DNA from: Patescibacteria group bacterium
GTDB lineage: Bacteria; Patescibacteriota; Gracilibacteria; UBA1369; LOWO2-01-FULL-3
Assembly: GCA_018818755.1 (NCBI GenBank)
Contig: JAHIRL010000108.1
Coordinates: forward strand, 1 to 16,114
DNA: 16,114 nt
Reading direction: 5' to 3'
Shown here: positions 1 through 8,172 of the stretch, one piece after another
How positions within the stretch are numbered: position 1 is the first letter of the stretch
Layout: every line of letters starts with the position of its first letter
The notes under the pieces: generated by a model
Seen by the model: only the letters and a program-made list of their open reading frames with translations
Database searches by the model: none
What the model was told of the DNA's origin: nothing
Program-made: the position numbers and the translations under genes

Positions 1-273
1 GATGTTTATAAACTAGCCGAACATGTTGGACTGCCCGACGAATTCATTACAAAAGCCCCTTCCGCAGAACTATATTCCGGCCAAACCGACGAAGAAGAAC
101 TTGGCATGACATACCGCGAAATAGACACCATCCTCCAACAAATCGAAAAAGGCTGCGACAAAGAGTCCCTCATAAACAAAGGCATAAACCCCAACGCCGT
201 CCACAAAGTTTTCCGTCTAATGGAAGTAAACCGCCACAAACTCACCCCTCCTCACATCATCCCCCTTTCTTGA
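1..273 (+). CDS. nadE: NAD(+) synthetase, C-terminal end (left-truncated)
   Basis: The last 90 codons of NAD synthetase, which converts nicotinic acid adenine dinucleotide to NAD using ATP and ammonia (direct or from glutamine). The visible tail contains TKAPSAELYSGQTDEEELGM followed by TYREID. This matches the family's C-terminal signature (TKPPSA.L..GQTDE.ELG..Y..ID), which lines the substrate site. The reading frame enters from before base 1 and ends in TGA at 271-273. The N-terminus is outside the window, so it cannot be seen whether the enzyme carries a glutaminase domain. nadM follows 31 bases downstream on the same strand, so the last two steps of NAD synthesis are adjacent. Identification is firm; the subtype is unknown. 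Confidence 0.93.
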   Translation, partial: DVYKLAEHVGLPDEFITKAPSAELYSGQTDEEELGMTYREIDTILQQIEKGCDKESLINKGINPNAVHKVFRLMEVNRHKLTPPHIIPLS

Positions 274-304
274 TTTTCCCCGAAAAAGCCCCTATTTTAT
301 AAAT

Positions 305-787
305 ATGCAATCAGCACTATTTATCGGCAGATTTCAACCATTGCACAACGGACATCTGCAAGTTATTAAAGATATCCTCAAAAAAAATGACCACCTGATT
401 ATCGTAATCGGTAGTGCCCAAAACCCCAAAGACCAGCGCAACCCATACACGGCAGGAGAAAGATTTGAAATGATCGACCAAACCCTAAAAGCCGCAAAAA
501 TCCCCAAAGAAAAATACGACATCATCCCTATTCCGGATCTAAACGATCCCCCAAACTACGCTACCTACATCACAAAACTAATCCCCACATACAACCACCT
601 ATACACCGGCTCCCCACTTGTAGAAGAATGTTTCCGCGTTCCCTTCCCAAACCTAAAAATAACAAAACTCAGCCGCGACAAAATACCGGTTTCCTCAACC
701 GAAATTCGGGAAAAAATAAGCAAAAAACAAGACTGGCAAAACCTAGTTCCCAAAAGTGTCGCCGCCTACATAACCTCAAAACTATGA
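305..787 (+). CDS. nadM: Nicotinamide-nucleotide adenylyltransferase, archaeal NadM type
   Basis: A 160-residue nucleotidyltransferase that joins the AMP part of ATP to NMN (or NaMN) to give NAD (or NaAD). Residues 8-17 read GRFQPLHNGH, the HxGH-type ATP-binding motif (His14, His17). NPYTAGER lies at 46-53, and the second signature VSSTEIR at 129-135 (ISSTxxR in the family) binds phosphate. The length and the SSTEIR/TAGER pattern fit the compact archaeal-type NadM better than bacterial NadD, which is usually longer. It lies 31 bases after nadE, and its TGA overlaps the next gene's ATG in ATGA, suggesting translational coupling. The ATG at 305 has no Shine-Dalgarno sequence. A TATTTT at 293-298 could be a -10 box for a nearly leaderless transcript, but read-through from nadE is as likely. 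Confidence 0.92.
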   Translation: MQSALFIGRFQPLHNGHLQVIKDILKKNDHLIIVIGSAQNPKDQRNPYTAGERFEMIDQTLKAAKIPKEKYDIIPIPDLNDPPNYATYITKLIPTYNHLYTGSPLVEECFRVPFPNLKITKLSRDKIPVSSTEIREKISKKQDWQNLVPKSVAAYITSKL

Positions 788-2187
788 TCAATCCTCAAAT
801 CTTCCGCGCCTACGACATCCGCGGCATCGCCGACCCGGATCCCGGACAAACAACAGACCTCACAGAACAAGCCGCCTACCTGATCGGTAAAGGCGCCGGC
901 ACATATCTCCAGGAAAAATACCAGGCCCACACAATAGCCGTTGGACGAGACAACCGCCTAACCGGCCCAAGCCTCCAACAAGCCTACATGAAAGGTCTAG
1001 CCGAAACAGGCATGGAAGTAACAGACATCGACCTAGCCATCTCACCAATGACCTACTGGGCCGCCTGCAACAACTTTGACGCCGCCACAAACATCACCGC
1101 CAGCCACAACCCCAAACAATACAACGGCATTAAAATAGTGGCCAAAAACGCCCACTCAATTTGCGGAGACGAACTTCAGGAAGTCCGCCAAATCATCGAA
1201 GATCAAAAATTCCACAAACCCGAAACTCCGGGCACAATAAAAGGAAAAGACATCAAACCGGAATACCTAAACGATCTAAGCTCCCGCCTAAAAATATCCC
1301 GCCCACTCCATGTGGTAGTTGATGCCGGAAACGGAACCGCAGGAGCCTTCGCCCCACAATTTCTCCGCTCACTGGGACTAAAAGTAACAGAACTCTACTG
1401 CGACCTGGACGGAACTTTCCCCAACCACGAAGCCAACCCCGAAGATCTCAAAAACATGCAGGATCTCATCGCAAAAGTAAAAGAAGAAGGCGCGGACCTC
1501 GGCATCGGCTTTGACGGAGACGGTGACCGCATAGGCATAGTGGATGAACAAGGCCACATGTACAGCGCCGACTTTATGCTTCTCCTACTCACAAAAGACC
1601 TCATCACCAGAATCCCCCACCCCCAGGTGGTTTTTGATGTCAAAGTTTCCCAGGCAATAATAAACCTCATGGAAAAATACGGCGCAATCCCTGTAATGAG
1701 CAAAACCGGTCACAGCTTTATTGAAAGCCGCATGAAAGAAATCGGCGCACCACTTGCAGGAGAGGTCTCCGGTCATATGTTCTTCGCCGAAAACTTTTAT
1801 GGATTTGATGACGCCCTGCTCGCCGCAGGCAAAATCCTCGAAATCTGCTCCAACGAAACTCACCCCCTTTCCCAAATGTTCAACGATGTTCCCAAAACTT
1901 TCACCACTCCCGAATTCAAAGCCCACTGCCCGGATAATCGCAAATTCGAAATCACCAAAAAACTGGTCGCACACTTTACCTCTTTATACGACTGCATCAC
2001 CATCGACGGCGTTCGCGTAAAATTTTCCGACACAGACTGGGCCGCAGTTCGCGCCTCCAACACCAGCCCAAATCTCACCCTGCGCTTTGAATCCGAAACC
2101 CGGGAAGGCCTTAACAAAATTCAAAAAATCATCATCGAGCAACTTCAAAAATACCCCGAAGTAGGCCTCGGTTGGTACAAAGCTTAA
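784..2187 (+). CDS. manB: Phosphomannomutase / phosphoglucomutase
   Basis: A 467-residue alpha-D-phosphohexomutase that interconverts the 1- and 6-phosphates of mannose and/or glucose, supplying precursors for surface sugars. All four family motifs are present in order. The phosphoserine loop TASHNP has Ser107 as the phosphorylated residue. The Mg-binding DGDGDR is at 244-249, the sugar-specificity loop GEVSGH at 326-331, and the phosphate-binding loop starting RASNTSPN at 423. The start also fits: MINPQIFRAYDIRG is a typical N-terminus for ManB/AlgC enzymes. The frame stays open upstream to 628, but that stretch lies inside nadM. The chosen ATG at 784 overlaps the nadM stop (ATGA). Motifs do not separate phosphomannomutase from bifunctional phosphoglucomutase, so the gene symbol is a family guess. 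It converges on the secreted-protein gene with 8 bases between stop codons. Confidence 0.93.
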   Translation: MINPQIFRAYDIRGIADPDPGQTTDLTEQAAYLIGKGAGTYLQEKYQAHTIAVGRDNRLTGPSLQQAYMKGLAETGMEVTDIDLAISPMTYWAACNNFDAATNITASHNPKQYNGIKIVAKNAHSICGDELQEVRQIIEDQKFHKPETPGTIKGKDIKPEYLNDLSSRLKISRPLHVVVDAGNGTAGAFAPQFLRSLGLKVTELYCDLDGTFPNHEANPEDLKNMQDLIAKVKEEGADLGIGFDGDGDRIGIVDEQGHMYSADFMLLLLTKDLITRIPHPQVVFDVKVSQAIINLMEKYGAIPVMSKTGHSFIESRMKEIGAPLAGEVSGHMFFAENFYGFDDALLAAGKILEICSNETHPLSQMFNDVPKTFTTPEFKAHCPDNRKFEITKKLVAHFTSLYDCITIDGVRVKFSDTDWAAVRASNTSPNLTLRFESETREGLNKIQKIIIEQLQKYPEVGLGWYKA

Positions 2188-2195
2188 AGCCGGCT

Positions 2196-5100
2196 TCAAT
2201 ACTTAGACCTCCTAAACAAAGTGGATTCAGACTGCTGATAATTTAAATAGAAAGGCAACGAATCATAGTTCGATGAATCCTTGTCATCCTTACCAGAAGG
2301 ACACCTCAAACCTCTCGCACATTTCAAATCCGGCGTTGTGCACAAGTTAAACACCCTAAACGAATTAAAGTCATAGAACATCGCCCTCTCCATATTATCG
2401 CTCTTTTCACCTGTTCCCAAAATCTGCACACCGGAAGCCAAAGTCCTGGCACTTCCTCCTCCACCAATAGTATTTTTCGAAGATATAGATCCTCTCCAAA
2501 GCAACTGCGATCCATTCCTAAAATCAGAACCGGAATAAAAAGCCTGCAAATCATCATACTCTCCACTTTCAGGATTCAACTGAAGCTCAGCATCCTTGCC
2601 CAACCATGTAAAAATCGATCCATCAGCCACCACAGAAGCCTGAATATTTCTCACATCATCATAATGAACATACACATTTCCACTTTCCCCATAAGCATGA
2701 TCCGGTGACCTTAATGTCGCAATCGACAATTTCCTTCCCGAATCTGTATTATACAAATTACTTTCAATATACAAATTACCTCCATCCACCACCAATATCC
2801 TCTTACCATTCCAGGTATTTCCATCCCATGAATTTAAATCGGATTCCCAACGAATAATATCCGGCGTTCCTTCACCCAAAACATTCAACTTCAAATACAA
2901 ATCAGCATCCTTACAATAAAGTCCCTGCTCATCCCCAATAATAAACTCCTCACAATAAGCCGAACAACTACTTTCCCCAAGATCCAAACCATCATCCAAA
3001 TCCTCTAAATTTCTTATCGTACAAGAACTCTTCTCAACATCCGCCCCAACATTCCACTCCCTAAACGAACTTTTTATATTTTCATAAACCACATTCCGCA
3101 CCACATTAAGCGAAACATCCGTAGTCGTCATGTAGGTCGGCACATCCAAATCCGTAGACGAAGCCACCTGGGAATAAATATTTCCCAAAACCTTCACATT
3201 CGGATTAGCGATGCAGCTCCCTTCCCCTCTCGGCAATTTGTTTGAAAAATACCTCACCCTTTTGCCTTCAAAAATATACTCAATAAGCGAATAAATCGCC
3301 GGTGCATCACTATACTCACAAGCCTTTAGCTGATTATCATTGAGTTCTCCCAACAAAGCCTCCGACGCAAAAAACAACGCCGTCATCAGAAGTGAACTCC
3401 CTTCGGTATTCTCCGCCAACTCAATCATGCTCTCAACTTCTCCCTCTCCATCAAAAAGTATTTGATCATAAGACATCCCACTATAAATATTCGGTGGACA
3501 ACCGCCCTCCTCCTCAAGCCCAATCTTTGCACAAAAAGCAGCATCACTACTAACTCCCAACAACGCATACTTAGGCCGGGTCAATCCACTTTCCAAATGA
3601 GTAAAAACCATTTTAAACAAAGATCCAGCTTCCTCCGGAACCTCCACCACATCCCACTCAGTCACCCCGTCAATACACCCCAAATCTTCTTCATCAATCC
3701 TGCCGTCTCCATCATTATCATAAAGATCCTCGCATTCACTCTCTCCAGCCAGCCAGGAAGTCCCAGCCAAACATTCCAAATCACCAGCCGCACACTCCGG
3801 AGTAAAAGGAAGCAACTCCACATCGGCAATCTCACTCAAACAATCCTCACCTTCATCTCCATCAGGTTGCACAAGCTTCAAAAGCAAACTGGAAGAATTG
3901 ATTTTATGCTGATTTCTCATTATCTGATTCGCCTCTCCATCACTCTGATCATTTGGCAAAACTCGATAATTTATAACTGTCGGAACATCACGAATAGCCT
4001 CAATTGTATCCAGCGGCCCTCTCGCAGATTGTTGATAAAGATCCTTCAAAATAAAGGCCGGCTTAAAGAAAAAATCAAAAGCCTGCCCCCTATATTGCTC
4101 CTGCATTCCAGGATCACCGGCATCAACATAGGGCTGAACATACAAATCATCTTCCATCGGAATATTCCAAATCGCATCTTCATCAATTGGAGAAATAACA
4201 TAATGAACTTTCAACAATTTCAAACTATTATCAAAAACCGCCCAATCTCCTCCCTCACCTTCCGGAAGCACAGGAGTTTCATTCAAAAAATATCCAAGCT
4301 GGCCTTTATCCAAAAGCTCAGCCAGCTCCGAAACATTATAAGAGGAACTCGGAGCATAAGAAGCCACCCCCTCAGTCAACCGATATTCTCCATCAGCAAC
4401 TTCCTCAAACAAAGCGTCCGTTTGGACATCCAAAACCTCAATCGGTTTATATTTCACAGCTCCTCCACTGTCCACTGGCCTTTCCACCTGAGAAAAATCA
4501 GCCTGTGGAGTCGATAAATCAAGAGCCTGATCAAGCTTCATCGTATCCTCCCAATAAAAAGTCAGATCCAAGTCGTACAAGCCCTTTGCCTCACTGCTAT
4601 AATTGCCCTCCTTATCCAAGAATCTCAAATAAATATTATAAGCATCCTCCCCGTCGGCAACCCTCACATCCTCCGACTCAAGACCTGCTTCATAATCCGC
4701 ATCAACCTCAATCGAAATCGGATATTTTTTTATAATCGGTTTATAAAATCTCACCCCCGTAAAATCAAGATAATTTTGCGCATCCGTGCAAGCCTTTCCG
4801 TCCAAAACCCACTCATCAGCCACCAACAAAGTCATCAACCCATCAACAACAGTCTCAACCTCAACCCTGTCGACCTTATTCGCAATTACACTCTCACCAC
4901 AACCTATATCTTCAAAATAAATATATCTAAACCCCTTATTGTAAGCCTTCCCCTTCAAAAGCATCCGATTCTCACTTACATCGGAAGGATCAATCTCCGC
5001 AGTCACACCGTAAACCTCCCCGTCCGCACTTGCACAACTTTTCCTCTGAGCCATACCCGTTTTAAACTCCGGACTAAACCTACTCAACCTCTCCACATAT

Positions 5101-5534
5101 TCCCCACTCACTCCACAACTCATCGAAACAAAACCCACATTACTATTCCAGACAAAACCTTCAAAACTCACAGTTTCACTTCCATCAACCGCGCTAGTTT
5201 CAACCCTTGCCACAGCCGAAAACTCCTCAGCCGGAGCAGTTGACCCAAGACAAGTCCCATCAACAACAACAGGATAGATACACTCCTCTCCTCCCGCCAA
5301 ATCCCCCGCAAAACAAACCGACAGAACATCAAAAGGACAATACCCCGTTCCCACAGGATCTTGTTCCAAGTCAAAATCCGTAACTCCAGCATCAATAACA
5401 TTCGCATAAGTACCATAACTTCCTCCACCCTGCCCAAACATATCCCCAAGCAAAACTTCATTAGCTGCAAAAACCGAACCACTCATCACAGCAAACAGGC
5501 CCAAGGCCAAAAACAATTTAATTTTTATAGACAT
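2196..5534 (-). CDS. Very large secreted or surface protein of unknown function, cysteine-containing, with a Ca-binding-like loop
   Basis: A 1112-residue exported protein; I do not recognise a named family. Residues 1-23 form a clear Sec signal peptide: Lys4 and Lys6, a hydrophobic core LFLALGLFAVM, and a likely cut after SVFA. No later membrane segment, lipobox, LPXTG or other anchor is visible. The mature part has 24 cysteines, an even number, consistent with disulfides outside the cell. They fall at 66-249 and 565-1078, with none in the roughly 315 residues between. WNSNVGFVSMSC (129-140) resembles a W.x.N.GW.S.xC motif seen in CPR surface proteins. DNDGDGRIDEEDLGC (606-620), preceded by Cys601, looks like a thrombospondin-3/EF-type calcium loop. 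Residues about 910-980 (VVDGGNLYIESNLYN..., GNVYVHYDD, NIQASVVADGSIF) look like repeated beta strands. The start ATG at 5534 is followed at once by the signal peptide. topA ends 64 bases upstream on the same strand, so the two may be cotranscribed. The role (adhesin, cell-wall or pilus-associated) is inference. Confidence 0.85.
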   Translation of the reverse strand: MSIKIKLFLALGLFAVMSGSVFAANEVLLGDMFGQGGGSYGTYANVIDAGVTDFDLEQDPVGTGYCPFDVLSVCFAGDLAGGEECIYPVVVDGTCLGSTAPAEEFSAVARVETSAVDGSETVSFEGFVWNSNVGFVSMSCGVSGEYVERLSRFSPEFKTGMAQRKSCASADGEVYGVTAEIDPSDVSENRMLLKGKAYNKGFRYIYFEDIGCGESVIANKVDRVEVETVVDGLMTLLVADEWVLDGKACTDAQNYLDFTGVRFYKPIIKKYPISIEVDADYEAGLESEDVRVADGEDAYNIYLRFLDKEGNYSSEAKGLYDLDLTFYWEDTMKLDQALDLSTPQADFSQVERPVDSGGAVKYKPIEVLDVQTDALFEEVADGEYRLTEGVASYAPSSSYNVSELAELLDKGQLGYFLNETPVLPEGEGGDWAVFDNSLKLLKVHYVISPIDEDAIWNIPMEDDLYVQPYVDAGDPGMQEQYRGQAFDFFFKPAFILKDLYQQSARGPLDTIEAIRDVPTVINYRVLPNDQSDGEANQIMRNQHKINSSSLLLKLVQPDGDEGEDCLSEIADVELLPFTPECAAGDLECLAGTSWLAGESECEDLYDNDGDGRIDEEDLGCIDGVTEWDVVEVPEEAGSLFKMVFTHLESGLTRPKYALLGVSSDAAFCAKIGLEEEGGCPPNIYSGMSYDQILFDGEGEVESMIELAENTEGSSLLMTALFFASEALLGELNDNQLKACEYSDAPAIYSLIEYIFEGKRVRYFSNKLPRGEGSCIANPNVKVLGNIYSQVASSTDLDVPTYMTTTDVSLNVVRNVVYENIKSSFREWNVGADVEKSSCTIRNLEDLDDGLDLGESSCSAYCEEFIIGDEQGLYCKDADLYLKLNVLGEGTPDIIRWESDLNSWDGNTWNGKRILVVDGGNLYIESNLYNTDSGRKLSIATLRSPDHAYGESGNVYVHYDDVRNIQASVVADGSIFTWLGKDAELQLNPESGEYDDLQAFYSGSDFRNGSQLLWRGSISSKNTIGGGGSARTLASGVQILGTGEKSDNMERAMFYDFNSFRVFNLCTTPDLKCARGLRCPSGKDDKDSSNYDSLPFYLNYQQSESTLFRRSKY

Positions 5535-5597
5535 AGCATTTTTTCATAAGAAATATACGCCTACAACTATACACGCCACAGACGATTTTTTCTACAT

Positions 5598-7874
5598 CTA
5601 TTCCTTTGCTTTCCCATCGGCTCCAAGCGTCACCTCTTCGCCATCTTTTCCTTCCACAACAATACCCTTCCCATCCTTGGTATTCTTGATTGGCTTGCTC
5701 CAGGTTGCAAATTTACATTTTGGAAACTTATTACATCCCCAAAAAATCCGCCCACCCTTTTTGGTCCGCCTCTCAATCAACTGACCATTCGTACACTTTG
5801 GACATTTCACTCCTGAGAAAACCAAAATCGGCATAATATTCTTACACTCCGGATAATTACTACATCCCAAGAAAGGCCCAAACCTTCCGGTTTTTACCTC
5901 CATATCCGATTTACACTTATCACACTTTTTTCCTTTAAATTTCTTTTTCAATTCCAGCACCTGCGGAGATTCCTCCATCTTAGCCTGTTCACTTCCTTCA
6001 AGCGGCTTGGCATTTTTACATTCCGGATAACCACTACAAGACAAAAATCTTCCAAACCTCCCAAACTTTGTCACCATCTTTGCTCCACACTTTTCACAAA
6101 TCTCATCCGTCTCCTCATTTTTCACCACATCCTCTTTCTTCAAAGACTTATCTTTCTCCAAAATAGTCGCATGAAAAGGCTCATAGAACTCTCGAATCAT
6201 CGGCACCCACTCCCGTTCACCATCCTCCACCTCATCCAATTTATCCTCCATTTCAGCCGTAAATTTATAACTAACAATATTCCTAAAATGCTCCACCAGC
6301 ATATCCGTCACAATCATCGCCAACTCGGTAGGCTTCAAAGCTTTCGCCTCTTTCTCAATATAGCCTCGCACCATAATGGTCGAAATAGTTGGAGCATATG
6401 TACTCGGTCGCCCGATCCCCTCACTCTCCAATTTCTTAACCAAAGAAGCCTCTGTATATCTGGCCGGCGGTTTGGTAAAATGCTGAGTTGAATTAAGTTT
6501 ATCAAGATTAACCATTTCCCCCTCGGAAAGTTCCGGTAAAAATTTCTCACCATGTTGTTGCTCCTCCTCATCTTCATCCCGCCCTTCCATATAAACCTCC
6601 ATAAATCCCGGAAATTTCACAGTCTGCCCTGTAGCTCTAAAAGTATAAGCAGTTCCTTCGGGGATAATATCCACCGCCACCTTATCCAGCTGCGCCTCTT
6701 TCATTTGACAGGCAACCGTTCTTTTCCAGATCAACTCATAAAGCCGAGCCTGATCCTTCTCCAAATGTCCAAGCACATCTTCAGGAGTAATTGTGATGTC
6801 CACAGGCCTAATAGCTTCATGCGCTTCCTGCGCACCCTTTCGTCCTTTAAATTTTCGCGGCGCACTTAGCGCAAATTCTTTTCCGTAAGTCTTCACCACA
6901 AAATCCTTAATCTGCTTAAGAGCTTGATCCGCCAAATTCACACTATCCGTTCTCATGTAAGTAATAAGACCGGTTTGTCCCTTTCCCACATCCATACCCT
7001 CATACAATTGCTGAGCCACCATCATTGTCTTTTTCACAGAAAAACCAAGTTTTCGAGATGCTTCCTGTTGCAAAGTAGAAGTGATAAACGGTGCCGCCGG
7101 ATTTCTTTTAGCAGTTTTCTTTTCAACTTTTTCTACCTTATACGCCGCTCCTTTCAAATCAGCCAGTACTTTTTTAGCCTCTTTCTCATCCTTCACCTCA
7201 TATTTTTTCCCTTCTTTTTTTGATAATTCCGCCGCAAAGCTTTTCTCCTCCTTCTTCATCTTGGCATCCTCTTTCTCAAAATCCCCAATAATATTCCAAT
7301 ACTCCTCAGGCTTAAAAGCCTCAATCTCCCGCTCCCTATCCACAACCAACCTCACCGCCACACTCTGCACACGCCCGGCAGAAAGTCCGTATCGAATCTT
7401 CTTCCACAACAAAGGCGAAAGCTCATATCCCACCAACCTATCCAAAACTCTCCTAGCCTGTTGCGCATCCACAAGCCCCTGATCAATCTGCCTCGGATGT
7501 GCCAAAGCCTCTTTTATGGCAGATTCGGTAATCTCATGAAAAACAATTCTCTCTGTCGGCATTTTCTTCGGATCAACCTTCAACGCTTCCAACAAATGCC
7601 AACCAATCGCTTCCCCTTCTCGGTCCTCATCCGTTGCGACCCAAAGTTTAGAAGCCTTCTTTAATTCATCCTTCAACTGTGTAATTACTTTTTTCTTATC
7701 CGGACTAATCATATATGTTGGCGCAAAATTCTTTTCCACCTCCACTCCCATTTTCGATTTCGGCAAATCCCGCACATGCCCCATAGAGGCAAGCACTTTG
7801 TAATCTTTTCCCAAAAACCTCGAAATAGTTTTAGCCTTCGCAGGGGACTCCACAATTACCAAATTTTTCGCCAT
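5598..7874 (-). CDS. topA: DNA topoisomerase I (type IA)
   Basis: A 758-residue type IA topoisomerase that relaxes negative supercoils by single-strand passage. The N-terminal Toprim domain starts with NLVIVESPAKAKTI (Glu9) and carries DEDREGEA at 82-89 for Mg. GLSAGRVQSVAVR (163-175) is a family signature. The catalytic tyrosine is Tyr306 in GLITYMRTDS. The C-terminus holds three topoisomerase Zn ribbons with four cysteines each: Cys593/596/613/619, Cys651/654/671/677 and Cys691/694/714/720. A short acidic-basic tail follows. An inserted Lys/Glu-rich stretch lies at about 200-255. Length and order are normal for bacterial TopA. The ATG at 7874 gives MAKNLVIVESPAKAK, the canonical N-terminus. 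The gene diverges from hup across a 298-base control region, and the secreted-protein gene follows 63 bases downstream. Confidence 0.97.
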   Translation of the reverse strand: MAKNLVIVESPAKAKTISRFLGKDYKVLASMGHVRDLPKSKMGVEVEKNFAPTYMISPDKKKVITQLKDELKKASKLWVATDEDREGEAIGWHLLEALKVDPKKMPTERIVFHEITESAIKEALAHPRQIDQGLVDAQQARRVLDRLVGYELSPLLWKKIRYGLSAGRVQSVAVRLVVDREREIEAFKPEEYWNIIGDFEKEDAKMKKEEKSFAAELSKKEGKKYEVKDEKEAKKVLADLKGAAYKVEKVEKKTAKRNPAAPFITSTLQQEASRKLGFSVKKTMMVAQQLYEGMDVGKGQTGLITYMRTDSVNLADQALKQIKDFVVKTYGKEFALSAPRKFKGRKGAQEAHEAIRPVDITITPEDVLGHLEKDQARLYELIWKRTVACQMKEAQLDKVAVDIIPEGTAYTFRATGQTVKFPGFMEVYMEGRDEDEEEQQHGEKFLPELSEGEMVNLDKLNSTQHFTKPPARYTEASLVKKLESEGIGRPSTYAPTISTIMVRGYIEKEAKALKPTELAMIVTDMLVEHFRNIVSYKFTAEMEDKLDEVEDGEREWVPMIREFYEPFHATILEKDKSLKKEDVVKNEETDEICEKCGAKMVTKFGRFGRFLSCSGYPECKNAKPLEGSEQAKMEESPQVLELKKKFKGKKCDKCKSDMEVKTGRFGPFLGCSNYPECKNIMPILVFSGVKCPKCTNGQLIERRTKKGGRIFWGCNKFPKCKFATWSKPIKNTKDGKGIVVEGKDGEEVTLGADGKAKE

Positions 7875-7907
7875 ATAAAGATTTTTTAAATTTTGTATGT
7901 ATCAATT

Positions 7908-7934
7908 TGTATAGGAGAAAGGAAGTTGCGTCAA
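7908..7934 (-). promoter_or_regulatory. Candidate promoter for topA
   Basis: On the minus strand, TTGACG (plus positions 7929-7934) is followed after 15 bases by TATACA (7908-7913). Both are close to sigma-70 -35 and -10 consensus, though the spacer is short. The inferred start site lies about 25-30 bases before the topA ATG. No Shine-Dalgarno sequence is visible in the short leader. Found by eye only. Confidence 0.4.
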
Positions 7935-7949
7935 CCAACACAGCACAAA

Positions 7950-8016
7950 TGGCTTGTGTATACGGAAATATCTCAAAAATCTGGCAAGGCAAAATGTTTT
8001 ACGCTAACACAAGCCA
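7950..8016. repeat. 10-bp perfect inverted repeat between topA and hup
   Basis: TGGCTTGTGT at 7950-7959 and its exact complement ACACAAGCCA at 8007-8016 are separated by 47 bases. The arms lie upstream of both candidate promoters in the divergent region. They could be paired protein-binding sites or the closing stem of an RNA. No poly-T tract follows, so it is not an intrinsic terminator. Confidence 0.5.
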
Positions 8017-8021
8017 AAAAG

Positions 8022-8058
8022 CCCCGTTTTCCGCCCCTTCCGCACCCCAAAAAACCCC
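8022..8058 (-). other. Potential G-quadruplex tract (four GGGG runs on the minus strand)
   Basis: The plus strand has four CCCC runs at 8022-8025, 8034-8037, 8045-8048 and 8055-8058. The minus strand therefore reads four GGGG runs with loops of 6, 7 and 8 bases. It ends about 20 bases before the hup -35 box and lies between the topA and hup promoters. C-runs are common on this C-rich strand, so chance is a real alternative, but four equal runs this evenly spaced stand out here. Confidence 0.4.
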
Positions 8059-8076
8059 TTAAATTAGACGATCCCC

Positions 8077-8104
8077 TTGCTTTGCAGTTCTAGCTCCATA
8101 TAAT
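8077..8104 (+). promoter_or_regulatory. Promoter of hup
   Basis: A perfect -10 box TATAAT at 8099-8104 is preceded after 16 bases by TTGCTT at 8077-8082 (4 of 6 to TTGACA). The inferred start site is near 8111, giving a leader of about 62 bases before the hup ATG. This is the best consensus promoter in the window and fits the high expression expected of HU. Confidence 0.65.
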
Positions 8105-8109
8105 ACAAC

Positions 8110-8165
8110 TGGGCTAAGGCAGAAAGGTTCATCCTTCTCTGCTCCAAATTTATATCTTTAACCCA
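8110..8165 (+). promoter_or_regulatory. Structured 5' leader of hup
   Basis: The leader can fold into nested helices. The outer one pairs TGGGCTAA (8110-8117) with TTAACCCA (8158-8165), with one C-A mismatch. The inner hairpin at 8119-8142 pairs GCAGAAAGG with CCTTCTCTGC through one bulge, with loop TTCAT. The outer helix ends 7 bases before the ATG, so it could affect ribosome entry or mRNA stability. No known riboswitch or ribosomal-protein leader was recognised. Folding was done by eye. Confidence 0.4.
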
Positions 8166-8172
8166 ATCTACT

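Noticed and set aside
245..292. Second G-quadruplex candidate before nadM
   Set aside because: The C-runs are separated by 12, 12 and 7 bases, longer than usual loops, and fit the general C-richness of the strand.
628..783. N-terminal extension of the phosphomannomutase frame
   Set aside because: This stretch is inside nadM, encodes nothing family-like, and the canonical N-terminus begins at ATG 784.
2187..2196. Palindrome AAGCCGGCTT between the convergent stop codons as a terminator
   Set aside because: The stem would be only 3-4 bp once a loop is allowed and no T-tract follows on either strand.
3462..4517. 351-codon open frame on the plus strand opposite the secreted protein
   Set aside because: It is antisense to a well-supported signal-peptide protein, reads as low-complexity Ile/Ser/Asn/Arg sequence without motifs, and arises because the skewed strand has few stop codons.
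7893..8093. 66-codon frame between topA and hup
   Set aside because: It overlaps the promoters, inverted repeat and G-tract, has no motif or ribosome signal, and its sequence is Pro/Lys-rich as expected from C/A-rich noncoding DNA.
7875..8172. tRNA or other known small RNA gene in the intergenic region
   Set aside because: No cloverleaf, GTTCRA T-loop or CCA end, and no SRP, tmRNA or RNase P signature could be found by eye.
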